Shown piece after piece: positions 62,399 through 64,000 of a stretch of DNA of 64,000 bases. This DNA is from an uncultured Cyclobacteriaceae bacterium (GTDB lineage: Bacteria; Bacteroidota; Bacteroidia; Cytophagales; Cyclobacteriaceae): the NCBI GenBank assembly GCA_937146645.1, contig CAKZRQ010000013.1, positions 124,001 to 188,000 of the forward strand. Direction: 5' to 3'. The notes beneath the pieces were generated by a model. The model saw only the letters and a program-made list of their open reading frames with translations. It did no database searches and had not been told where the DNA came from. The stretch's first letter is position 1, and each line of letters begins with the position of its first letter. A program made the translations under genes and the position numbers.

Positions 62399-63198
62399 TA
62401 TTCCGCAGGATCTAGAATGACGTCACCAATTTCGGTCTGAGTGTTTTGAAGGACCTCTACATCAAAAATGGTCGTGTCTTTAAATGCCTCATTCTTAGGA
62501 TCGAAATACAAATTATAGGTGCCCTCAGGGATTCTGAATAGAAAAATTCCAGAACTATTGGTCTGAGTAGACAAAGAATCGGTTCCCGAAATGGCATAAA
62601 CCGCCGGCATTAAATCAGTAGGCTGCACTCGTCCTTCAATTTCTCCGGAACCAATTCCAGGAGAGGCTGTGACTTTTGGGTTAAGTGAAAGGTCTAACGG
62701 ATCAGATGACAAGACGTTTATAGATCTCTCGAGATCAAAGTCCACAATAACATCATAGGCGATTCCAAATTCCAATTCCTGATTAAACTCCAATGGAACA
62801 ATCTCCTTGTCTGAACTTTCCAAAGGTAAAGGATACTGTCGATCATCCTCCCAGAGCGAATGGTCATTACCTAGCATCAGGCGCATGCCCTCCACATTTC
62901 CCACGGGAAGTTCTCCTCTAGCGAGAAGCAATGCTTCACCAGCTACCAAAGCACTCACTTCTATTTCTTTTACCCCAGGCTTATATTCCAAGAAAAACGT
63001 CTCCAAACTAGATTCTCTGGCTTGAACTCTCACATCAACTTCCACACCCAAAATGCTCACAAAGACTGAATCCCAGGTAGCAGGAGTATCCACCAAAATC
63101 ACATTCAAAAGTGACTTTTGATCAGATGTGGGGTCCTCACATGAGGTAGCCAAAACTGAGAAAAGGGAAATCAAAAATATGTAAAGGAGTTTTCGCAA
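62398..63198 (-). CDS. DUF4382 domain lipoprotein
   Basis: 266 aa. LRKLLYIFLISLFSVLATSC gives a signal peptide with lipobox ATSC, with TTG at 63198 as the only sensible start. Residues 30-170 match DUF4382 (LLNVILVDTPATWDSVFVSI, VEVDVRVQARESSLETFFLE), and residues 185-266 form a carboxypeptidase-like beta-sandwich (EGRVQPTDLMPAVYAI, SGIFLFRIPEGTYNLYFDPK). The fold suggests an envelope adhesion or scaffold lipoprotein. It is coupled to ribD by a 1-nt overlap. Confidence 0.82.
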   Translation of the reverse strand: MRKLLYIFLISLFSVLATSCEDPTSDQKSLLNVILVDTPATWDSVFVSILGVEVDVRVQARESSLETFFLEYKPGVKEIEVSALVAGEALLLARGELPVGNVEGMRLMLGNDHSLWEDDRQYPLPLESSDKEIVPLEFNQELEFGIAYDVIVDFDLERSINVLSSDPLDLSLNPKVTASPGIGSGEIEGRVQPTDLMPAVYAISGTDSLSTQTNSSGIFLFRIPEGTYNLYFDPKNEAFKDTTIFDVEVLQNTQTEIGDVILDPAE

Positions 63199-63304
63199 GG
63201 GTATTCTAACTAAGTGCTGACAAAAATACGGTTTTTCCTTACCCTAGGATTATAAAAAGTGAGATTAAGTCTTCCCCGTATTTAGGAAGCAATTATTTTT
63301 GGGC

Positions 63305-64000
63305 ATGATGAAATGGGAAAAGCTATTGAGCCGAGGAAGATTCGGCGATGTCGCTTCAAAAGCAACCAACAGCAGCACTCGGAGCGAGTTTGAAATAGAT
63401 TATGACCGGATCATTTTTTCGGCGCCATTTCGTAATCTTCAGGATAAAACTCAGGTCTTCCCTCTTCCTGACAATGCCTTTGTCCATACCAGGTTAACCC
63501 ATAGCCTGGAGGTGTCCTCCGTAGGCCGCTCACTAGGAAAAGAAGCTGGAAACTATTTATTGGAGAAATACCCGAAGCTTCAGGAAACCGGAATCACAGC
63601 CTATGAAATAGGGGCTATTGTAGCAGCTGCTTCTTTGACCCATGATATCGGAAACCCTCCATTCGGTCATGCTGGCGAAGAAGCGATCTCAGATTTCTTC
63701 AAGCATAATGCGTCCGGTCAAGTTTGGCAAAAGCATTTGCGCGAAGATCAATGGTCTGACTTATGCAACTTCGAAGGAAATGCGCAGGGATTCCGAATGC
63801 TGGTTTCGAAAGATAATGGACTTAAACTCACTTACGCCACCTTAGCCGCTTTCACAAAGTATCCCAGGCCCAGTCATATTCCCCATCGCGACATCGCCCG
63901 CAAGAGCCAGAAAAAGTTTGGTTTCTTCATCAACCAATTCGCAGATTTTGAGCGAATGGCAAAATTTCTGGGGATGGACAAGAACGGAACAGATTGTTGG
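63305..64000 (+). CDS. dgt: Deoxyguanosinetriphosphate triphosphohydrolase (partial, C-terminus off window)
   Basis: The first 232 codons are visible. Two ATGs in a row (63305 and 63308) allow MMKW or MKW. The HD-domain metal site is present: His in HTRLTHSLEVSSVGRSL (around residue 56) and the HD pair in LTHDIGNPPFGHAGEEAI (around 115). The region NFEGNAQGFRM (around 155) is the dNTPase signature. It hydrolyses dGTP to deoxyguanosine and triphosphate. It is divergent from the DUF4382-ribD-msrC operon, with a 106-nt gap. Confidence 0.93.
   Translation, partial: MMKWEKLLSRGRFGDVASKATNSSTRSEFEIDYDRIIFSAPFRNLQDKTQVFPLPDNAFVHTRLTHSLEVSSVGRSLGKEAGNYLLEKYPKLQETGITAYEIGAIVAAASLTHDIGNPPFGHAGEEAISDFFKHNASGQVWQKHLREDQWSDLCNFEGNAQGFRMLVSKDNGLKLTYATLAAFTKYPRPSHIPHRDIARKSQKKFGFFINQFADFERMAKFLGMDKNGTDCW

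Noticed and set aside
1..64000. tRNA, rRNA, CRISPR arrays, insertion sequences, prophage
   Set aside because: No cloverleaf, 16S/23S-like sequence, regularly spaced repeats, transposase or phage structural genes were recognised. The VgrG gene is a tip protein and not a prophage sign.

Overview
The window reads as chromosome of a pigmented, aerobic Bacteroidota, most likely order Cytophagales, family Cyclobacteriaceae (Algoriphagus-like). Support comes from a TonB-dependent receptor with a carboxypeptidase-D-like N-terminus, a fused MurF-alanine racemase, DUF4221/DUF4286/DUF4783/DUF4382 proteins, Bacteroidota-type promoter elements (TTTG / TAnnTTTG), many lipoproteins, and a carotenoid set (CruF, CrtZ, CrtI, CrtB, CrtW) that fits flexixanthin-type pigments. 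No rRNA, tRNA, CRISPR array, insertion sequence or prophage was seen, and no gene-free stretch exceeds about 205 bases.

Layout. 1-7.9 kb: a minus-strand tandem array of seven paralogous DUF4221-like beta-propeller lipoproteins (one cut by the window edge), preceded by a DUF4286 gene. 8.3-15.2 kb: a plus-strand carotenoid region, cruF-crtZ-(B12-binding MerR regulator), a terminator and an operator-rich promoter, then ECF sigma-crtI-crtB-ispH-crtW. 15.2-17.6 kb: a TonB-dependent receptor. 17.6-31.3 kb: a long minus-strand run with polA, radA, a TMEM175-like channel, a FemAB-like protein, a sulfatase, a PLP decarboxylase, aqpZ and small envelope proteins. 31.3-38.6 kb: a secreted or anchored amidase, gpmI, DUF4783, nadC, corA, queG. 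38.6-40.6 kb: an orphan VgrG-PAAR pair. 41-43.6 kb: a VWA protein and a MoxR/magnesium-chelatase-like ATPase. 43.7-53.7 kb: an RsmF-like rRNA methyltransferase, an amidohydrolase, an M14 peptidase, three tiny PLDc_N-type membrane proteins (the third only 57 aa), a nucleoside-diphosphate-sugar epimerase, a CLC protein and a K+ channel. 53.7-64 kb: murF-alr, a flippase-like protein, scpA, dxs, a hydrolase, msrC, ribD, a DUF4382 lipoprotein and the start of dgt.

How it fits together. Dxs and IspH supply isoprenoid precursors. CrtB and CrtI make lycopene. CruF, CrtZ and CrtW hydrate, hydroxylate and ketolate the end groups. A lycopene cyclase, CrtD and a GGPP synthase are needed for the predicted pigment and are not in the window. 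The most notable signal is the 203-base gap between the B12-binding MerR regulator and the sigma-crtI-crtB operon. It holds four copies of a TTTGTTTAA-type element in both orientations, one in the spacer of a predicted promoter and one overlapping its -7 box. This looks like a cobalamin- and possibly light-controlled switch, although the regulator has Gln where well-studied CarH photoreceptors have the His that captures cobalt after photolysis.
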